From Priestia iocasae (GTDB taxonomy: Bacteria; Bacillota; Bacilli; Bacillales; Bacillaceae_H), in NCBI RefSeq assembly GCF_016909075.1, contig NZ_JAFBFC010000010.1, positions 1-53,287 on the forward strand: a stretch of DNA of 53,287 bases, written 5' to 3'. The position numbers were made by a program, and so were the translations under genes. Shown piece by piece: positions 29,991 through 40,576 of the stretch. The notes beneath the pieces were generated by a model. The model was given only the letters and a program-made list of their open reading frames with translations, had not been told where the DNA came from and did no database searches. How positions within the stretch are numbered: position 1 is the first letter of the stretch; each line of letters opens with the position of its first letter.

Positions 29991-30221
29991 TTACTGTATA
30001 AAAGTCTCATATTGGTGATAATCAGGGTTACGTTCTAACGCTTCCTGACAATCTTCGCAAATGGTTTGAATCGACATCTCCCCATTGCTGTTATAATGAA
30101 TGAATTGTTTACGTTCGGTTGCGGTTAAATGGTCTAGTCCGAGCTCCTTACTATTGATAGTGACTACATCAATTATACCAACACTCGTCCCACAATGTCT
30201 GCAAACATAACGGATAGACAT
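29991..30221 (-). CDS. fin: anti-sigma-F factor Fin
   Basis: In the forespore it shuts down sigma-F and so helps the switch to sigma-G. The 76-residue zinc protein has CRHCG near its N-terminus and CEDC near residue 58, the two CXXC knuckles of the family (YabK). ATG 30219-30221 follows AGGAGG by about 6 nt; the longer frame to 30263 has no ribosome site. A forespore-type promoter precedes it. Confidence 0.93.
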   Translation of the reverse strand: MSIRYVCRHCGTSVGIIDVVTINSKELGLDHLTATERKQFIHYNSNGEMSIQTICEDCQEALERNPDYHQYETFIQ

Positions 30222-30251
30222 AAAAATCCTCCTAGCAAGTGTTTTTACTGC

Positions 30252-30282
30252 TAGTATCGACACTTACGAGGTATGTTATTCA
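30252..30282 (-). promoter_or_regulatory. forespore promoter of fin (sigma-G/sigma-F type)
   Basis: On the minus strand TGAATA (30277-30282) and GATACTA (30252-30258) are 18 bp apart. This differs from the sigma-G consensus (TGAATA, CATACTA) at one position. B. subtilis fin is under sigma-F and sigma-G. Confidence 0.7.
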
Positions 30283-30283
30283 T

Positions 30284-30841
30284 TCAATTATAGCGGTTCA
30301 TCACTTCTAAAAATGGTGTATGAATCCAATCTTCACTTGCTTTGATAGACTTATCAATGGCTTCTTTCATATCTACCATTTCTTCATTTGTAAACTTACC
30401 TAGTACGTAATCGCTTATTTTCATTCCATTGGTTGGTCGATCAATTCCAACACGGATACGGTTAAACTCTTGTGTTTTTAAATGTTGAACAATGGACTTA
30501 ATACCGTTATGTCCACCAGCGCTTCCTTTGGTGCGTAAGCGAACTTTTCCTGAAGGTAAGTCTAAATCATCATAGATCACAAGGATGTCTTCAGGAGAAA
30601 CGTCATAGTAGCTCATGAGCGGTTTCAAACTTTCACCTGATAAATTCATATATGTTAAAGGTTTTAATAATATGACTTTTTCACCTTTCACTGTACCGAC
30701 ACCGTAGATACCATTAAACTTTGTCTTATCTAACGAAATCATAAGATGCTCTGCTAATTCATCAATAATCATAAATCCAATATTATGTCTTGTGCGGTCA
30801 TATTCTCGACCAGGATTCCCTAATCCTACAATTACTTTCAA
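30284..30841 (-). CDS. pth: peptidyl-tRNA hydrolase
   Basis: It recycles tRNA from prematurely released peptidyl-tRNA; the B. subtilis allele spoVC affects sporulation. The 185 residues show [18 protein letters not shown] (with the catalytic His), the asparagines of [10 protein letters not shown], and [19 protein letters not shown]. The TTG 30839-30841 lies 8 nt after AAAGGAG and gives the family start [11 protein letters not shown]. The frame extends to 30859 but that ATG precedes the ribosome site. Confidence 0.96.
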   Translation of the reverse strand: MKVIVGLGNPGREYDRTRHNIGFMIIDELAEHLMISLDKTKFNGIYGVGTVKGEKVILLKPLTYMNLSGESLKPLMSYYDVSPEDILVIYDDLDLPSGKVRLRTKGSAGGHNGIKSIVQHLKTQEFNRIRVGIDRPTNGMKISDYVLGKFTNEEMVDMKEAIDKSIKASEDWIHTPFLEVMNRYN

Positions 30842-30898
30842 GGGATGTTCTCCTTTCATAAAAACAATCTATACTTCCTATTATAATCAAATCATTCG

Positions 30899-30928
30899 AA
30901 AAGACGTAACCTTTTGGTTACGTCTTTT
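30899..30928 (-). terminator. ctc terminator
   Basis: AAAAGACGTAACC / GGTTACGTCTTTT forms a perfect 13-bp stem with a 4-base loop just after the ctc stop. The T-run is within the stem end. Confidence 0.85.
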
Positions 30929-30930
30929 TA

Positions 30931-31557
30931 TCATTCTTCTTTATTTTTTTCCGAAACGTCATCTTCATCTGCGCTATCTTGTTGCTCACCGCTATTAATA
31001 TCTTCTTCTTGACGTGGTGGTAAAATAGAAGCAACTGTGTCGGTTAAGTTATGAGTGATTTCAATATTTTTAGCTACCGTCGCTTCCTCTAATGTAATGG
31101 TATCGTTCACGCCTAAGTTTGTAACATCAATTTGAATTTCCGATGGAATGTCTTTCGGCAACCCTTTAACCGTTACTTCATGTAACGACTGTTGCAGAAC
31201 GCCACCTTCTTTTGTTCCTGCCGCTTCTCCAACCAACACGACATTAACTGTTGCTTCAATGTCTTTTGACATATCTATAACTTGGAAGTCTGCGTGCACA
31301 ATCTCATTTTTTAATGGATCTGTTTGAATATCATGTAACATAACTGAATACTTTTCACTGTTCACTTGCAATGTTAAAACGCCATTGCGTCCACTCTCAC
31401 GAATTGTTTTAATGAATTCTGCGCTATTTAGATAGATCGATTTAGAATCCACTTTATTTCCGTATACAACCGCTGGAAAGTTTCCTTCCTCACGAATTTT
31501 TCGTCTCGCTGAATTTTTAAACTCATTTCGCTCATTTGCTTGTAAAAGTGTACTCAT
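30931..31557 (-). CDS. ctc: general stress protein Ctc, ribosomal protein bL25 family
   Basis: A 208-residue bL25/TL5-type protein that binds 5S rRNA in the large subunit under stress. The N-terminal bL25 domain (about 5-92: REEGNFPAVVYGNKVDSKSI) and the C-terminal beta domain (about 100-185: GGVLQQSLHEVTVKGLPKD) are clear, ending in an acidic tail. A well-matched sigma-B promoter sits upstream, as for ctc in B. subtilis. Confidence 0.96.
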   Translation of the reverse strand: MSTLLQANERNEFKNSARRKIREEGNFPAVVYGNKVDSKSIYLNSAEFIKTIRESGRNGVLTLQVNSEKYSVMLHDIQTDPLKNEIVHADFQVIDMSKDIEATVNVVLVGEAAGTKEGGVLQQSLHEVTVKGLPKDIPSEIQIDVTNLGVNDTITLEEATVAKNIEITHNLTDTVASILPPRQEEDINSGEQQDSADEDDVSEKNKEE

Positions 31558-31600
31558 TTATATCACCTTCCATGTTTTTTCTCTGCGTCATACTATAAAT

Positions 31601-31626
31601 CTTCCCTAAATGAAACAGAGTTAAAC
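31601..31626 (-). promoter_or_regulatory. sigma-B (general stress) promoter of ctc
   Basis: On the minus strand GTTTAA (31621-31626), 14 bp and GGGAAG (31601-31606) match the sigma-B consensus GTTTAA-N12-15-GGGWAW, with one mismatch in the last position. ctc is the classic sigma-B target in B. subtilis. Confidence 0.85.
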
Positions 31627-31654
31627 ATGAAATCCAAAAGTGATTGAGTTATGT

Positions 31655-31709
31655 AAAAAACCTCGCCTATTCCATTCATTAACTATCAAGAATGGAACGA
31701 CGAGGTTTT
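31655..31709 (-). terminator. prs terminator
   Basis: A long hairpin: AAAACCTCG pairs with CGAGGTTTT and ATTCCATTC with GAATGGAA across a 12-base loop. On the minus strand it ends in six T. Confidence 0.85.
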
Positions 31710-31760
31710 AAATAAGACTTTCTTTTCCTTAACAAGAAAAGTTGTCTGAGAACCTATCTA

Positions 31761-32714
31761 TTAATCAAATAATGTACTTACAGATTGTTCTTCATGTACA
31801 CGGATAATGGCTTCACCCATTAGAGGTGCAACTGATAACTCAGTTACTTTATCAATTTTCTTCTCTTCTGGTAACTCAATTGAGTTTGTTACAACTAATT
31901 CTTTGATGTTAGAGTTTTGGATACGCTCAATCGCTGGACCTGATAGAACAGGGTGTGTACAACAAGCGTATACCTCTTTTGCTCCACTTTCAATTAGAGC
32001 ATTCGCTGCTAATGTAATCGTACCTGCTGTATCAATCATATCGTCAATTAGAATAGCTGTTTTGCCATCTACTTGACCAACAATGTTCATTACTTCTGCC
32101 ACATTAGGGCGTGGACGACGCTTGTCAATAATAGCAATTGGTGCTTTTAGGCGCTCTGCTAGCTTACGCGCACGAGTCACACCACCATGGTCTGGAGAAA
32201 CAATGACAACGTCTTCTAAGCTTTTACTCTTAAAGTATTCACCTAAAATTGGTACACCCACTAGGTGATCGATTGGGATATCAAAGAAACCTTGAATTTG
32301 TGGTGCATGTAAATCAAGCGTGATAATACGAGTAGCACCTGCTGTTTCCAATAGGTTTGCTACTAGCTTTGATGTAATTGGCTCACGAGCTCGTGCTTTA
32401 CGGTCTTGACGAGCATAACCATAATAAGGCATAACAATATTAATTGTTTTTGCTGATGCTCTCTTTAATGCATCAATCATAATTAATAATTCCATGATAT
32501 GCTCATTTACCGGTGCACTTGTTGATTGGATAATGAATACATCGCACCCACGGATACTTTCTTCGATATTGATTTGAACTTCACCATCACTGAAGCGAGC
32601 CACTGAACATTTTCCAAGCTCAACCCCAATTACCTTTGCAATCTCTTCTGCTAGAGCAGGGTTAGAATTTAATGTAAAAACCTTTAGATTTTCATCAGCA
32701 TATACTTTTGACAT
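31761..32714 (-). CDS. prs: ribose-phosphate pyrophosphokinase (PRPP synthetase)
   Basis: It makes PRPP from ribose 5-phosphate and ATP, feeding purine, pyrimidine, histidine and tryptophan synthesis. The 317-residue class I enzyme shows the ATP-site [12 protein letters not shown] near 103, the [13 protein letters not shown] region near 170, and the PRPP loop [12 protein letters not shown] near 222. It lies 18 bp after glmU and shares its promoter. PurR, also in this window, uses PRPP as its signal. Confidence 0.97.
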   Translation of the reverse strand: MSKVYADENLKVFTLNSNPALAEEIAKVIGVELGKCSVARFSDGEVQINIEESIRGCDVFIIQSTSAPVNEHIMELLIMIDALKRASAKTINIVMPYYGYARQDRKARAREPITSKLVANLLETAGATRIITLDLHAPQIQGFFDIPIDHLVGVPILGEYFKSKSLEDVVIVSPDHGGVTRARKLAERLKAPIAIIDKRRPRPNVAEVMNIVGQVDGKTAILIDDMIDTAGTITLAANALIESGAKEVYACCTHPVLSGPAIERIQNSNIKELVVTNSIELPEEKKIDKVTELSVAPLMGEAIIRVHEEQSVSTLFD

Positions 32715-32732
32715 TATATTGTGAAACCTCCG

Positions 32733-34112
32733 TTAGGATTTTTTATTGATATTTAGGTTCTCAACATAGTTTTCTTTGTTAACTTGTCGAGCTCGTGCAA
32801 TCGATAATGCTTTTGATGGAACATCTTCTGTAACTGTTGAACCTGCAGCTACATATGCTCCTTCACCAATGGTAACCGGTGCAACTAAGTTTGAATTACA
32901 CCCAACAAAAACGCCATCTTCAATTTTTGTTAAGTACTTGTTTTTGCCATCATAGTTGACCGTAATAGAACCGCAACCTAGATTCACATCTGCTCCTACT
33001 TCAGCATCACCAATGTAGCTCAGATGAGACGCTTTGCTACCTTTTCCAAATGTAGACTTTTTAATTTCTACAAAGTTCCCTACACGTACCTCATCACCAA
33101 TTGCGGATTGAGGGCGAATGTGTGCAAATGGGCCAATTGTCACTTTTGCACCGATTTCGCTGTCATGAGCAACAGAGTGACGAATGGATGTTTCATTTCC
33201 AACTTTGCAATCTTTAATTTCAGTATTTGGACCAACTTCACAATTTTCACCAATCACGACTTCACCCATAAGTAGTGTACCTGGATGAATGATGGTATCA
33301 CGACCAATTACTGTATCTGGAGAGATATACGTGTTAGAAGGATCAATAATTGTGACCCCATTTAACATATGCTGTTTGTTAATGCGTTTTTTCATTGTTT
33401 CTTCTGCTTGAGACAATGCATATCGATCATTAACACCAAGCGTTTCTGAGAAATCACTTGTTTGATACGCTGAAACAATTTCACCTTGATTCTTTAGAAT
33501 CTCAACAACATCCGGTAAGTAGTATTCACCTTGTACATTGTCATTTGATACTTTAGAAAGTGTTTCAAACAAATATTGATTATCAAAACAGTACGTACCC
33601 GTATTGATTTCTTTTACAGCTCTTTCTTGTTCAGATGCATCTTTATGCTCAACAATCTTTTCAACTAACCCTTCTTCGTTACGGATGATGCGACCGTAAC
33701 CTGTTGGATCTTCTGCATATGCAGTTAGAATCGTTGCTTTTGCACCTGTTTGCTCATGTTGATTTAGTAAAGCTTCAATTGTCTCTGAAGTAATCAGTGG
33801 TGTATCTCCACAAATGACAATTGTTGTACCTTCTTCATTTGCTAATAACTCTTCTGCTTGCATGACAGCATGAGCCGTTCCTAGTTGCTTTTCTTGCAAT
33901 ACAAAAGAACTTTTATCCCCAATGTGTGCCTTCACTTTTTCAGCACCATGACCAACAACAGTAATGAGTTTAGCCAACTCTAAAGAAGAAAGCTGATCGA
34001 TAACATGTTGTACCATCGGCTTCCCACAAACAGGATGTAGCACTTTATATAAAGATGACTTCATACGTGTACCCTGCCCAGCTGCCAATATGACTGCATA
34101 TCTTTTTGACAT
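32733..34112 (-). CDS. glmU: bifunctional N-acetylglucosamine-1-phosphate uridyltransferase / glucosamine-1-phosphate acetyltransferase
   Basis: It makes UDP-GlcNAc for peptidoglycan and wall polymers. The 459 residues have the uridyltransferase start [22 protein letters not shown] (8-29) and a C-terminal left-handed beta-helix of hexapeptide repeats (about 255-440) for acetyl transfer, including [23 protein letters not shown]. It starts at ATG behind GGAGG. Promoter TTGAAA-17-TAATAT lies just upstream. Confidence 0.97.
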   Translation of the reverse strand: MSKRYAVILAAGQGTRMKSSLYKVLHPVCGKPMVQHVIDQLSSLELAKLITVVGHGAEKVKAHIGDKSSFVLQEKQLGTAHAVMQAEELLANEEGTTIVICGDTPLITSETIEALLNQHEQTGAKATILTAYAEDPTGYGRIIRNEEGLVEKIVEHKDASEQERAVKEINTGTYCFDNQYLFETLSKVSNDNVQGEYYLPDVVEILKNQGEIVSAYQTSDFSETLGVNDRYALSQAEETMKKRINKQHMLNGVTIIDPSNTYISPDTVIGRDTIIHPGTLLMGEVVIGENCEVGPNTEIKDCKVGNETSIRHSVAHDSEIGAKVTIGPFAHIRPQSAIGDEVRVGNFVEIKKSTFGKGSKASHLSYIGDAEVGADVNLGCGSITVNYDGKNKYLTKIEDGVFVGCNSNLVAPVTIGEGAYVAAGSTVTEDVPSKALSIARARQVNKENYVENLNINKKS

Positions 34113-34148
34113 AACAGGCCTCCAATTTTACCTTTTTATCCATTAAAA

Positions 34149-34177
34149 ATATTATCCTAAAAGCTCGTCTATTTCAA
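34149..34177 (-). promoter_or_regulatory. glmU-prs promoter (sigma-A)
   Basis: TTGAAA (34172-34177) and TAATAT (34149-34154) are spaced 17 bp on the minus strand, about 37 bp before glmU. Confidence 0.7.
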
Positions 34178-34280
34178 GAAATGATGAAAAAGTACATAGA
34201 TTTGTCAGTGAATTAACATAGATTTGAAATAAATAGAACAACTTGAAGATTAGATTGAGGAACAAAAGGGAGATTTATAC

Positions 34281-34312
34281 AAAAAAGAGCCTATTTATCA
34301 ATAGACTCTTTA
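34281..34312 (-). terminator. spoVG terminator
   Basis: AGAGTCTATT / AATAGGCTCT with one mismatch forms a hairpin followed by six T on the minus strand. Confidence 0.85.
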
Positions 34313-34324
34313 ATCAATCATATT

Positions 34325-34615
34325 TTATGAAGCACCCGCTTCTTCAAATTCAACTTCTAATTCACCTAAGCGATGATATTCTGCTAAAACAGCATCTTGA
34401 ATTTTTCCGCGAGTACCAGAGTTAATCGGATGTGCAATATCACGGAACTCACCATCTGGCGTACGCTTGCTTGGCATTGCCACAAACAAACCATTATTCC
34501 CATCAATTACACGAATATCATGAACAACAAACTCGTTATCAAGTGTAATTGAAGCGATTGCTCTCATACGTCCTTCTGTGTTTACGCGGCGTAATCTCAC
34601 GTCAGTTACTTCCAT
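34325..34615 (-). CDS. spoVG: septation/regulatory protein SpoVG
   Basis: A 96-residue conserved DNA- and RNA-binding regulator, linked in B. subtilis to asymmetric septation and cortex formation. It opens [39 protein letters not shown]-type core sequence follows (here [19 protein letters not shown]). ATG 34613-34615 follows AGGTGG; the longer frame to 34663 overlaps the promoter. A textbook sigma-H promoter drives it. Confidence 0.97.
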   Translation of the reverse strand: MEVTDVRLRRVNTEGRMRAIASITLDNEFVVHDIRVIDGNNGLFVAMPSKRTPDGEFRDIAHPINSGTRGKIQDAVLAEYHRLGELEVEFEEAGAS

Positions 34616-34656
34616 TCTGTTCACCACCTTTTTTCTAAATGAAGCTTTAATTAGTA

Positions 34657-34683
34657 ATTCCACAAATTTTTAACTTTTCCTGC
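34657..34683 (-). promoter_or_regulatory. sigma-H promoter of spoVG
   Basis: On the minus strand GCAGGAAAA (34675-34683), 11 bp and GTGGAAT (34657-34663) match the sigma-H consensus RNAGGAWWW-N11-12-RNNGAAT at every fixed position. A very AT-rich block lies just upstream, as in the AbrB-bound spoVG promoter of B. subtilis. Confidence 0.9.
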
Positions 34684-34762
34684 AATTCTAAAAAATTTTT
34701 TAGTGAAAAATCGTAAAATAAGTGAACAAATGGAATTTTTATTCTGTGACCTAGAAGAATGC

Positions 34763-34791
34763 AAAAAAACCGTTAAATTTTAACGGTTTTT
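34763..34791 (-). terminator. ridA terminator overlapping its stop codon
   Basis: AAAAACCGTTAAA and TTTAACGGTTTTT form a hairpin ending in seven T on the minus strand. The last ridA codons and stop lie inside the stem. Confidence 0.88.
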
Positions 34792-35160
34792 AACAAGAGC
34801 TACCACTTCAATTTCAATTAACGCGTCTTTCGGAAGTCGCGCTACTTCAACACATGATCTCGCTGGCTTATGATTATTAAAATACTTGGCATAAACTTCG
34901 TTAATTTGGCCAAAGTCATTCATGTCTTTAATAAAGACTGTTGCCTTTACAACCGTTTCAAAGGATGCTCCAGCTGCCTTTAATACTGCATCTAAATTTT
35001 GAAACACTTGCTCTGTTTGTTCAACAATTCCTCCGTTTATCATATCTCCAGCTGGAGTTAGCGGAATCTGACCTGAACTATAAAACATATTATTAACAAC
35101 AATCCCCTGCGAATATGGCCCAATTGCTTGTGGCGCTTCGTTTGTTTGAACTTTTAGCAT
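34780..35160 (-). CDS. ridA: enamine/imine deaminase RidA (YjgF/YER057c/UK114 family)
   Basis: It hydrolyses reactive 2-aminoacrylate and related enamines. The 126 residues show [10 protein letters not shown] near 11-20, SSGQIPLTP near 28 and the signature [23 protein letters not shown] near 99-121, including the arginine that binds the substrate carboxylate. It lies 87 bp behind purR, as in B. subtilis (yabJ), where it was reported to help purine repression. Confidence 0.95.
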   Translation of the reverse strand: MLKVQTNEAPQAIGPYSQGIVVNNMFYSSGQIPLTPAGDMINGGIVEQTEQVFQNLDAVLKAAGASFETVVKATVFIKDMNDFGQINEVYAKYFNNHKPARSCVEVARLPKDALIEIEVVALVKNR

Positions 35161-35247
35161 GCTTCTCCCTCTCCTTTAACTACTCTATGTCTGCTTTATG
35201 TTTGCATTCTCACACATAAAACGTTTAATAACGATAAACAACCTTTT

Positions 35248-36069
35248 TTAAAGGTAATTTAAATAATTTCCTTCTTGGACGCGGATTTGCTTTTCTTTCA
35301 CATCGACATCTTTTAATTGTACCAGTGAAATATACTCGTCTACTAAGCGCTCCTCAATATCTTCTGACTCTACTAATACCCCTATACCCGCTACATGTGC
35401 TTCAAACTCTTCTAATAAGCTAATCATACCGTTAACCGTGCCACCAGCTTTCATGAAGTCATCGATAATCAGGACGTTAGATCCAACCGCAAGACTTCGT
35501 TTTGCCAATAACATGGTTTGAATGCGTTTAGAAGAACCCGAAACGTAGTTGATACTAACTGTTGAACCTTCTGTTACTTTACTATCACGTCTTACAATGA
35601 CAACAGGTACATTCAAAAATTGAGCAACAGCATACGCCAACGGAATCCCTTTTGTCGCAACCGTCATCACCACATCAATTTTGCGTTCAGCAAAAAACGA
35701 TGCAAACAAACGCCCAATTTTATTTACAACACGAGGATTCCCTAAAATATCTGTTAAATATAAATAACCACCAGGTAAAAGGCGCTCTGGCTTTGCCACC
35801 ATTTCACATAATTCTGCTACAAACTTCTTTGCTTCTTCTGTTGGTACCCTCGGGATAAACTTGACGCCACCTGCTGCGCCTGGAAGTGTCACAAGCGTAC
35901 CAATCCCTTGTTGTTCAAACGTCTGCTTAATAATAGCCATATCTTCACTAATAGACGATTTTGCTGAATCATACTTATCTGCAAAATGCGTTAAAGGAAT
36001 CAGACGTTGAGGGTTTTGAATAAAGTAGTTTGTCATATCAATTAATCTTCCACTACGTCGGAATTTCAT
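35248..36069 (-). CDS. purR: purine operon repressor PurR
   Basis: A DNA-binding repressor of purine genes, released by PRPP. The 273 residues have an N-terminal winged helix (1-70) and a phosphoribosyltransferase-like domain with the PRPP loop VLIIDDFMKAGGTVNGM near 200-216. ATG 36067-36069 follows GGAGGG. Pur-box-like sequences flank its own promoter, suggesting autoregulation. Confidence 0.96.
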   Translation of the reverse strand: MKFRRSGRLIDMTNYFIQNPQRLIPLTHFADKYDSAKSSISEDMAIIKQTFEQQGIGTLVTLPGAAGGVKFIPRVPTEEAKKFVAELCEMVAKPERLLPGGYLYLTDILGNPRVVNKIGRLFASFFAERKIDVVMTVATKGIPLAYAVAQFLNVPVVIVRRDSKVTEGSTVSINYVSGSSKRIQTMLLAKRSLAVGSNVLIIDDFMKAGGTVNGMISLLEEFEAHVAGIGVLVESEDIEERLVDEYISLVQLKDVDVKEKQIRVQEGNYLNYL

Positions 36070-36080
36070 AATACCCTCCT

Positions 36081-36132
36081 AAAATCCGAATATTTTAAAT
36101 TGAATATAACATTAATATACGGATTTAATCAA
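36081..36132 (-). promoter_or_regulatory. purR promoter with Pur-box-like elements
   Basis: TTGATT (36127-36132), 18 bp and TATATT (36103-36108) form a sigma-A candidate. AAAATCCGAATATTT on the plus strand (36081-36095) fits the PurBox AWWWCCGAACWWT except for one base. A second, inverted AAATCCG (about 36120-36126) lies upstream. The two are 27 bp apart, wider than the usual 16-17. Confidence 0.45.
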
Positions 36133-36994
36133 GAGGTATTCGTTCCCCTAACAATCTTACTGCGTAAACCTTGTCACAAAAACCTCTTAAACCGTTATAA
36201 ATACGATGCATTCTTGAATCGTATTGTACTAATCCGAATACTGTAGGACCACTTCCACTCATCAATACTGCATCTGCGCCAAAGCGTCCCATTTGTTCTT
36301 TAATAAGTGCCACTTCCGGATGCATCTTTAGTGTTACACTTTCTAAGACATTCCCTACGAGCTGACACATGTGATGATAATCTTTTTCTTCGATTGCCCG
36401 AACCATCTCATCAACATCTGGGTGCTTCACACTGCCTAACTGTAAATTTTTATACACATCAGCCGTTGAGACTCCAATTTCTGGTTTGGCTAAAATGACC
36501 CAGCAATTAGGTGGTGCTTCAATATGCTTCACAACCTCTCCTCTGCCAGTCGCTAAGGCCGTTCCACCATAGACACAGAATGACACATCTGAGCCAATTT
36601 CTGCTCCAATTTCCGCTAATGTATCCATGGATAGATTCAGATTCCAAAGCTGATTAAGACCTCTTAACGTAGCAGCTGCATCGCTACTACCACCCGCTAA
36701 CCCTGCCGCAACAGGAATCATCTTATCAATTGAAATCGTGACTCCTTTTTTGACACCATATCGCTTCTGCAATAACTGAGCAGCTTGATATGCAAGATTA
36801 CGTTGATCATCTGGGACAAAACGATTTTGTGAATGAATGACGATTTTTCCGTCCTCGCGGTCAGAAAGCTCAATTCGATCCGCTAAATCAATTGTTGTCA
36901 TAACCATTTTCACTTCATGATATCCATCAAGACGCTTATGTAAAACATCTAATGATAAATTTATTTTAGCGGGTGCCTTTACCATTAACTTCAA
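36125..36994 (-). CDS. ispE: 4-diphosphocytidyl-2-C-methyl-D-erythritol kinase
   Basis: A GHMP kinase of the non-mevalonate isoprenoid pathway. The 289 residues open [12 protein letters not shown] and contain the ATP loop [15 protein letters not shown] near 94-108 and the C-terminal [12 protein letters not shown] near 245. TTG 36992-36994 lies about 5 nt after GGTGGAG and gives the family start (B. subtilis 289 residues). The open frame runs on to 37153 without a ribosome site, and an ATG at 36985 is a less likely start. Confidence 0.95.
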   Translation of the reverse strand: MKLMVKAPAKINLSLDVLHKRLDGYHEVKMVMTTIDLADRIELSDREDGKIVIHSQNRFVPDDQRNLAYQAAQLLQKRYGVKKGVTISIDKMIPVAAGLAGGSSDAAATLRGLNQLWNLNLSMDTLAEIGAEIGSDVSFCVYGGTALATGRGEVVKHIEAPPNCWVILAKPEIGVSTADVYKNLQLGSVKHPDVDEMVRAIEEKDYHHMCQLVGNVLESVTLKMHPEVALIKEQMGRFGADAVLMSGSGPTVFGLVQYDSRMHRIYNGLRGFCDKVYAVRLLGERIPLD

Positions 36995-37120
36995 CTTACT
37001 CCACCTACTTCGCCTAATAAAGTTTAACGTTATTTTATCATAAAATAGGCCAGATACATCCTTTCTATTTGACATCTTTACACAATCATATGAACGACGA
37101 TTATGACAAATCGTAAAACA

Positions 37121-37142
37121 GCCGAAGTAAGGATACTTCGGC
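37121..37142 (-). terminator. hairpin between sspF and ispE
   Basis: GCCGAAGTA-AGGA-TACTTCGGC is a perfect 9-bp stem-loop. On the minus strand it is followed by TGTTTT, so it is a probable but not strong terminator for sspF. Confidence 0.65.
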
Positions 37143-37265
37143 CGTTGTTTCAATTAAGCTGTTTTTAAGAATGAAAAAGCCATATGCACTATTCCTTATC
37201 CTTTATATGAACAGTTTGAGTGATTGATTAAAACAGCTTGCTTTATCAATTTCAAAAAGAAGACA

Positions 37266-37436
37266 TTATTTTGAGAGTTGTTGTTGAGCCATTTCAATGG
37301 CACGTTTGACCATGTTTCCCGCATCTTTAGAGCGGATTGCTCCCCAACCACTTTTTTTCACTACATCATAAAACCCTAACTCTTTTGCTAACTCTTCTTT
37401 TAACTGGTTTGACATGACACCTTTACGTCTTCCCAA
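37266..37436 (-). CDS. sspF: small acid-soluble spore protein SspF
   Basis: A 56-residue DNA-binding spore protein of the alpha/beta SASP type. Translated from the minus strand it reads [20 protein letters not shown] at the start, then [20 protein letters not shown] and [16 protein letters not shown], closely matching B. subtilis SspF. The start is TTG 37434-37436, 9 nt after AGGAG; an internal ATG (codon 8) would cut the protein short. Two CATACTA motifs upstream resemble sigma-G -10 elements. Confidence 0.93.
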   Translation of the reverse strand: MGRRKGVMSNQLKEELAKELGFYDVVKKSGWGAIRSKDAGNMVKRAIEMAQQQLSK

Positions 37437-37472
37437 CTGCCACAACTCCTTTTTATGAAATCACGACAGTTA

Positions 37473-37500
37473 TAGTATGTAACAGAACAAACATAGTATG
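37473..37500 (-). promoter_or_regulatory. sspF promoter candidate (sigma-G-like)
   Basis: CATACTA occurs twice on the minus strand (37473-37479 and 37494-37500), 21 bp apart. The copy nearer sspF is placed as a sigma-G -10, but a -35 with 17-18 bp spacing is not convincing. Confidence 0.35.
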
Positions 37501-37525
37501 TTTACTACTTTCTGTAAAAGCGCAT

Positions 37526-37557
37526 AAAAAAAGCAGTAAACAAAGGTCCACTGCTTG
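37526..37557 (-). terminator. veg terminator
   Basis: AAGCAGT / ACTGCTT with a 12-base loop is followed by seven T on the minus strand. Confidence 0.85.
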
Positions 37558-37567
37558 CTACCAAGTT

Positions 37568-37825
37568 CTATATCATGCTGCCTGCACTTTCATCAAAAAA
37601 CTGTAATTGCACGGTTTCAGTTAAAACGTCTGCATAACTGTATGAAACACGCTCTAACGAATTTTCTGCTTGATCTAATTCAACAATGAAAACTGATGGA
37701 TACGTTTCTGCTAATACACCTGATCGCTCAATCGTTTTTCTACGACCACCGTTTGCTTTTAATGTAAGACGCTGTCCTAGATGCAAATCAAGCGTTTCTT
37801 TAATGTCAGATAATGTTTTCGCCAT
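37568..37825 (-). CDS. veg: Veg protein (biofilm-related, DUF1021)
   Basis: An 85-residue SH3-like small protein. It opens [20 protein letters not shown] and contains [22 protein letters not shown]. In B. subtilis Veg stimulates biofilm matrix genes; its biochemical action is unclear. ATG 37823-37825 follows GAGGTGG. The frame extends to 37876 but that overlaps the promoter. Two strong tandem sigma-A promoters suggest high expression, as known for veg. Confidence 0.94.
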   Translation of the reverse strand: MAKTLSDIKETLDLHLGQRLTLKANGGRRKTIERSGVLAETYPSVFIVELDQAENSLERVSYSYADVLTETVQLQFFDESAGSMI

Positions 37826-37847
37826 ATTTGTCCACCTCACTCTATGT

Positions 37848-37876
37848 AGTATAGCACACCTATGAAAATTAGTCAA
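37848..37876 (-). promoter_or_regulatory. veg proximal promoter (sigma-A)
   Basis: TTGACT (37871-37876), 17 bp and TATACT (37848-37853) lie on the minus strand. Confidence 0.8.
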
Positions 37877-37885
37877 AAATATAAA

Positions 37886-37915
37886 ATTATAACAACCTTA
37901 ATCCATTCATGTCAA
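37886..37915 (-). promoter_or_regulatory. veg distal promoter (sigma-A)
   Basis: Perfect hexamers TTGACA (37910-37915) and TATAAT (37886-37891) are 18 bp apart on the minus strand, in tandem with the proximal promoter. Confidence 0.75.
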
Positions 37916-38006
37916 CTTAAAGTTTTCAACAGAAACCTACATTTATTTTATATTCTTTACCAAATTAAAGAAAATATGTACAATGATTCTTTATTTACGT
38001 GGGATT

Positions 38007-38050
38007 AAAAAAACAGAACCTACAAACATAAGCTGTTTATAGGCTCTGTT
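38007..38050 (-). terminator. yabG terminator
   Basis: AACAGAGCCTA / TAGGTTCTGTT with one mismatch and a 17-base loop ends in seven T on the minus strand. The yabG stop lies inside it. Confidence 0.75.
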
Positions 38051-38933
38051 CTTCCTCATCATCGTGTTGTTGATAAGGCATTCCTGTTCGAAGAAGACCT
38101 TTTGTTTCAACTCCTCCTAATCCTTTTGCACCAGTGAGGGTATTTCGTAAAACATCCCATACATTGATGTAGTCTGTAAAAGGCGTAAAGCTAATTTTGG
38201 AGACAATGTAGACGGGATCTAGCGCATGAATATTGACTCTTGAAGGAGAACTTGCAAAATTAGCTCCGGCTTGAATCAACGATTCAAAATGAGATTGACA
38301 AGCACCTGCAAAAATAACAAGTTGATCTAAGTTTGGCATTTGCGCTCTAATTTCACGCACAGTTTTAACAAAATAACGAGAATGTCTGTATGCAATTAAA
38401 TCTGTTTTTCTTCCTTTTGATTTTGAATATGCATCATGACCTGTTAACACTAAGATATCAGGCCGAACCTCTTTTACTAACTGAGGTACTTTCTCAGGCA
38501 TCTCCTTTTCAAGACAATGTATCCCGTACACAGGAATACCAATCTTTTCATAAAGTAGCAAGCATTTGTTTAAATAATTTGGATCTCCATCAATATGAAG
38601 AACTTTTCCTGGAAGCTGAAATAAATCATGAGTATGGCTATACCCATTTGTCATTTCGTATTCACTTTTTTGTCTACTCAAATTATAGTCTTGCTTAATA
38701 AGGGCTAATGATCGTTCTAATCGTTGGTCTTCTTCATGTTGGCGTTTCTTCTTTTCTTGTTCACTGACTACTTCTAAATCTGAAAAAGGGGCATCTGCAA
38801 TTAACCGAACATCTTCTCCAAAGAGAGTAGCATAAATAGCCCCAGCTTCATCTTGATTGATTGATATAACTCGAAAGAGCAAATCCCGCTGATATGAAGG
38901 GCGGGTTACTAAATCACCTATTTTTATATTCAT
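38037..38933 (-). CDS. yabG: sporulation-specific protease YabG
   Basis: A cysteine protease (family C57) that processes spore coat proteins in B. subtilis and drives cross-linking with Tgl. The 298 residues begin with an SH3-like segment (IKIGDLVTRPSYQRDLLFRV). The conserved core holds LVLTGHDAYSKSKG with histidine near 165 and LVIFAGACQSHFESLI with cysteine near 216, candidate catalytic residues. ATG 38931-38933 lies 8 nt after GGAG; an in-frame GTG overlaps that site. Confidence 0.92.
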   Translation of the reverse strand: MNIKIGDLVTRPSYQRDLLFRVISINQDEAGAIYATLFGEDVRLIADAPFSDLEVVSEQEKKKRQHEEDQRLERSLALIKQDYNLSRQKSEYEMTNGYSHTHDLFQLPGKVLHIDGDPNYLNKCLLLYEKIGIPVYGIHCLEKEMPEKVPQLVKEVRPDILVLTGHDAYSKSKGRKTDLIAYRHSRYFVKTVREIRAQMPNLDQLVIFAGACQSHFESLIQAGANFASSPSRVNIHALDPVYIVSKISFTPFTDYINVWDVLRNTLTGAKGLGGVETKGLLRTGMPYQQHDDEEEQSL

Positions 38934-39021
38934 CCTATTCACTCCGTCTCAACCACTTAAGGAACTACTCATAATTTCTTTCTTCATAGCCTATGACTGA
39001 GTTAGGAAAAGGTGATTCGTT

Positions 39022-40457
<1,436 letters not shown>

Positions 40458-40538
40458 TTTTACCTCCAAAACATGAAACTTTTCATGTTGCATTTACGTC
40501 TATATACATAAAAGCTCATATTTTCTTATTGTAACTGA

Positions 40539-40567
40539 AAAAGGCAGAGGATAAAATTATCCTCTGC
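40539..40567 (-). terminator. yabE terminator
   Basis: GCAGAGGAT-AATTTT-ATCCTCTGC is a perfect 9-bp stem followed by CTTTTTC on the minus strand. Confidence 0.88.
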
Positions 40568-40576
40568 ACTTTAAAG

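Noticed and set aside
36995-37153. N-terminal extension of ispE
   Set aside because: The added residues lack family similarity and cover the sspF terminator; the ribosome site supports TTG 36992-36994.
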